Under the pieces are notes generated by a model. The model worked only from the letters and a program-made list of their open reading frames with translations. It had not been told where the DNA came from and made no database searches. Of a stretch of 5,041 bases of DNA, positions 4,771 through 5,041 are shown piece by piece. This stretch comes from Flavobacteriaceae bacterium. Lineage in GTDB: Bacteria; Bacteroidota; Bacteroidia; Flavobacteriales; Flavobacteriaceae. Each line of letters opens with the position of its first letter. The stretch's first letter is position 1. The DNA is taken from assembly GCA_013001365.1 (NCBI GenBank), contig JABDMQ010000366.1, positions 1 through 5,041 of the forward strand, read 5' to 3'. The translations under genes and the position numbers were made by a program.

Positions 4771-5041
4771 TTACTCATTGACAATTTGAATTCCATCACT
4801 TGGTAATTCAAATATTTCAAGATCGAAATAGGCGACTGCAGCAATCATATGGTCGAATATATCGGCCATAATGAATTCATAATTCTGCCAACGTTTATCA
4901 GAACTGAACGCATAGATTTGAAGCGGAACGCCTTGTGCGGTAGGCTCTAGTTGACGCACCATGATGATCATGTCCTTGTTAATAGCCGAATGACCCTCTA
5001 TATATGTCTGCATATACTTTCTGAAAACGCCCAAATTGGTC
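4771..5041 (-). CDS. MscS-family mechanosensitive channel, YbdG-like (C-terminal end only)
   Basis: The frame is read on the minus strand from the right edge to the TAA at 4773-4771, giving 89 visible residues. The gene continues beyond 5041, and the apparent TTG start at 5034 is internal, since coding sequence (TN) precedes it. The visible part is the end of the cytoplasmic C-terminal domain of an MscS channel. It has TNLGVFRKYM, then MVRQLEPTAQGVPLQIYAFS (24-43), DKRWQNYEFIMADIFDHMIA (46-65) and FDLEIFELP near the end. The phrases TNLGxFR, MVRQLxPTxxGxPLxIYAFS and NYExIxADIFDHxIAA are typical of the YbdG-like subgroup, inner-membrane channels that open under hypo-osmotic or membrane tension. 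It converges on the DUF2452 gene with a 16-bp gap. Confidence 0.9.
   Translation of the reverse strand, partial: TNLGVFRKYMQTYIEGHSAINKDMIIMVRQLEPTAQGVPLQIYAFSSDKRWQNYEFIMADIFDHMIAAVAYFDLEIFELPSDGIQIVNE

Noticed and set aside
1..5041. Mobile elements, CRISPR arrays, tRNA or rRNA genes, toxin-antitoxin or phage-defence cassettes
   Set aside because: No terminal inverted repeats, transposase or integrase motifs, regularly spaced repeats, cloverleaf patterns or defence domains were seen. Composition is even along the window.

Overview
The window looks like ordinary chromosomal DNA of a marine-type flavobacterium (Bacteroidota, probably Flavobacteriaceae). The base composition is AT-rich. Start codons are preceded by A/T-rich leaders without Shine-Dalgarno sites, and TAnnTTTG-like promoter elements occur. 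The protein set is also typical: a DUF2452 protein, a CIA30-family protein with a signal peptide, a YbdG-like MscS channel and a lipoprotein with an acidic stretch after the lipobox cysteine. The genus cannot be fixed from the sequence.

Layout, left to right. (1) The 3' end of a small membrane protein gene (1-149). (2) A two-gene unit: a class I SAM-dependent methyltransferase with a Sec-type signal peptide (214-873), then an aldo/keto reductase with a Tat-like leader (885-1808). (3) A second two-gene unit: a membrane-anchored, lysine-rich protein resembling YtfI/DUF2953 (1899-2405), then a GerW/YtfJ-family protein (2418-2792). It is closed by a perfect 14-bp hairpin terminator (2839-2870). 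(4) A small secreted lipoprotein (3013-3516), followed by a 290-bp intergenic stretch with a weak AT hairpin, a strong terminator-like hairpin (3648-3698) and a TAnnTTTG promoter box. (5) A third pair: a CIA30-family protein with a signal peptide (3807-4343) and a DUF2452 protein (4356-4754). (6) The C-terminal end of an MscS-family channel gene on the minus strand, converging on the DUF2452 gene with a 16-bp gap.

The theme is envelope and export proteins arranged as tight bicistrons with 11-12 bp gaps. The most interesting item is the pair at 1899-2792. In Bacillus, ytfI and ytfJ (gerW) are neighbours and are studied as sporulation genes, yet this organism is almost certainly a non-spore-former. 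The linked pair therefore probably has an older, non-sporulation role at the membrane. The second point of interest is an apparently exported SAM-dependent methyltransferase joined to an apparently Tat-exported reductase, even though SAM and NAD(P)H are cytoplasmic cofactors.

I see no mobile elements, CRISPR arrays, tRNA or rRNA genes, or clear signs of recent transfer. I found no obvious new defence or biosynthetic system.
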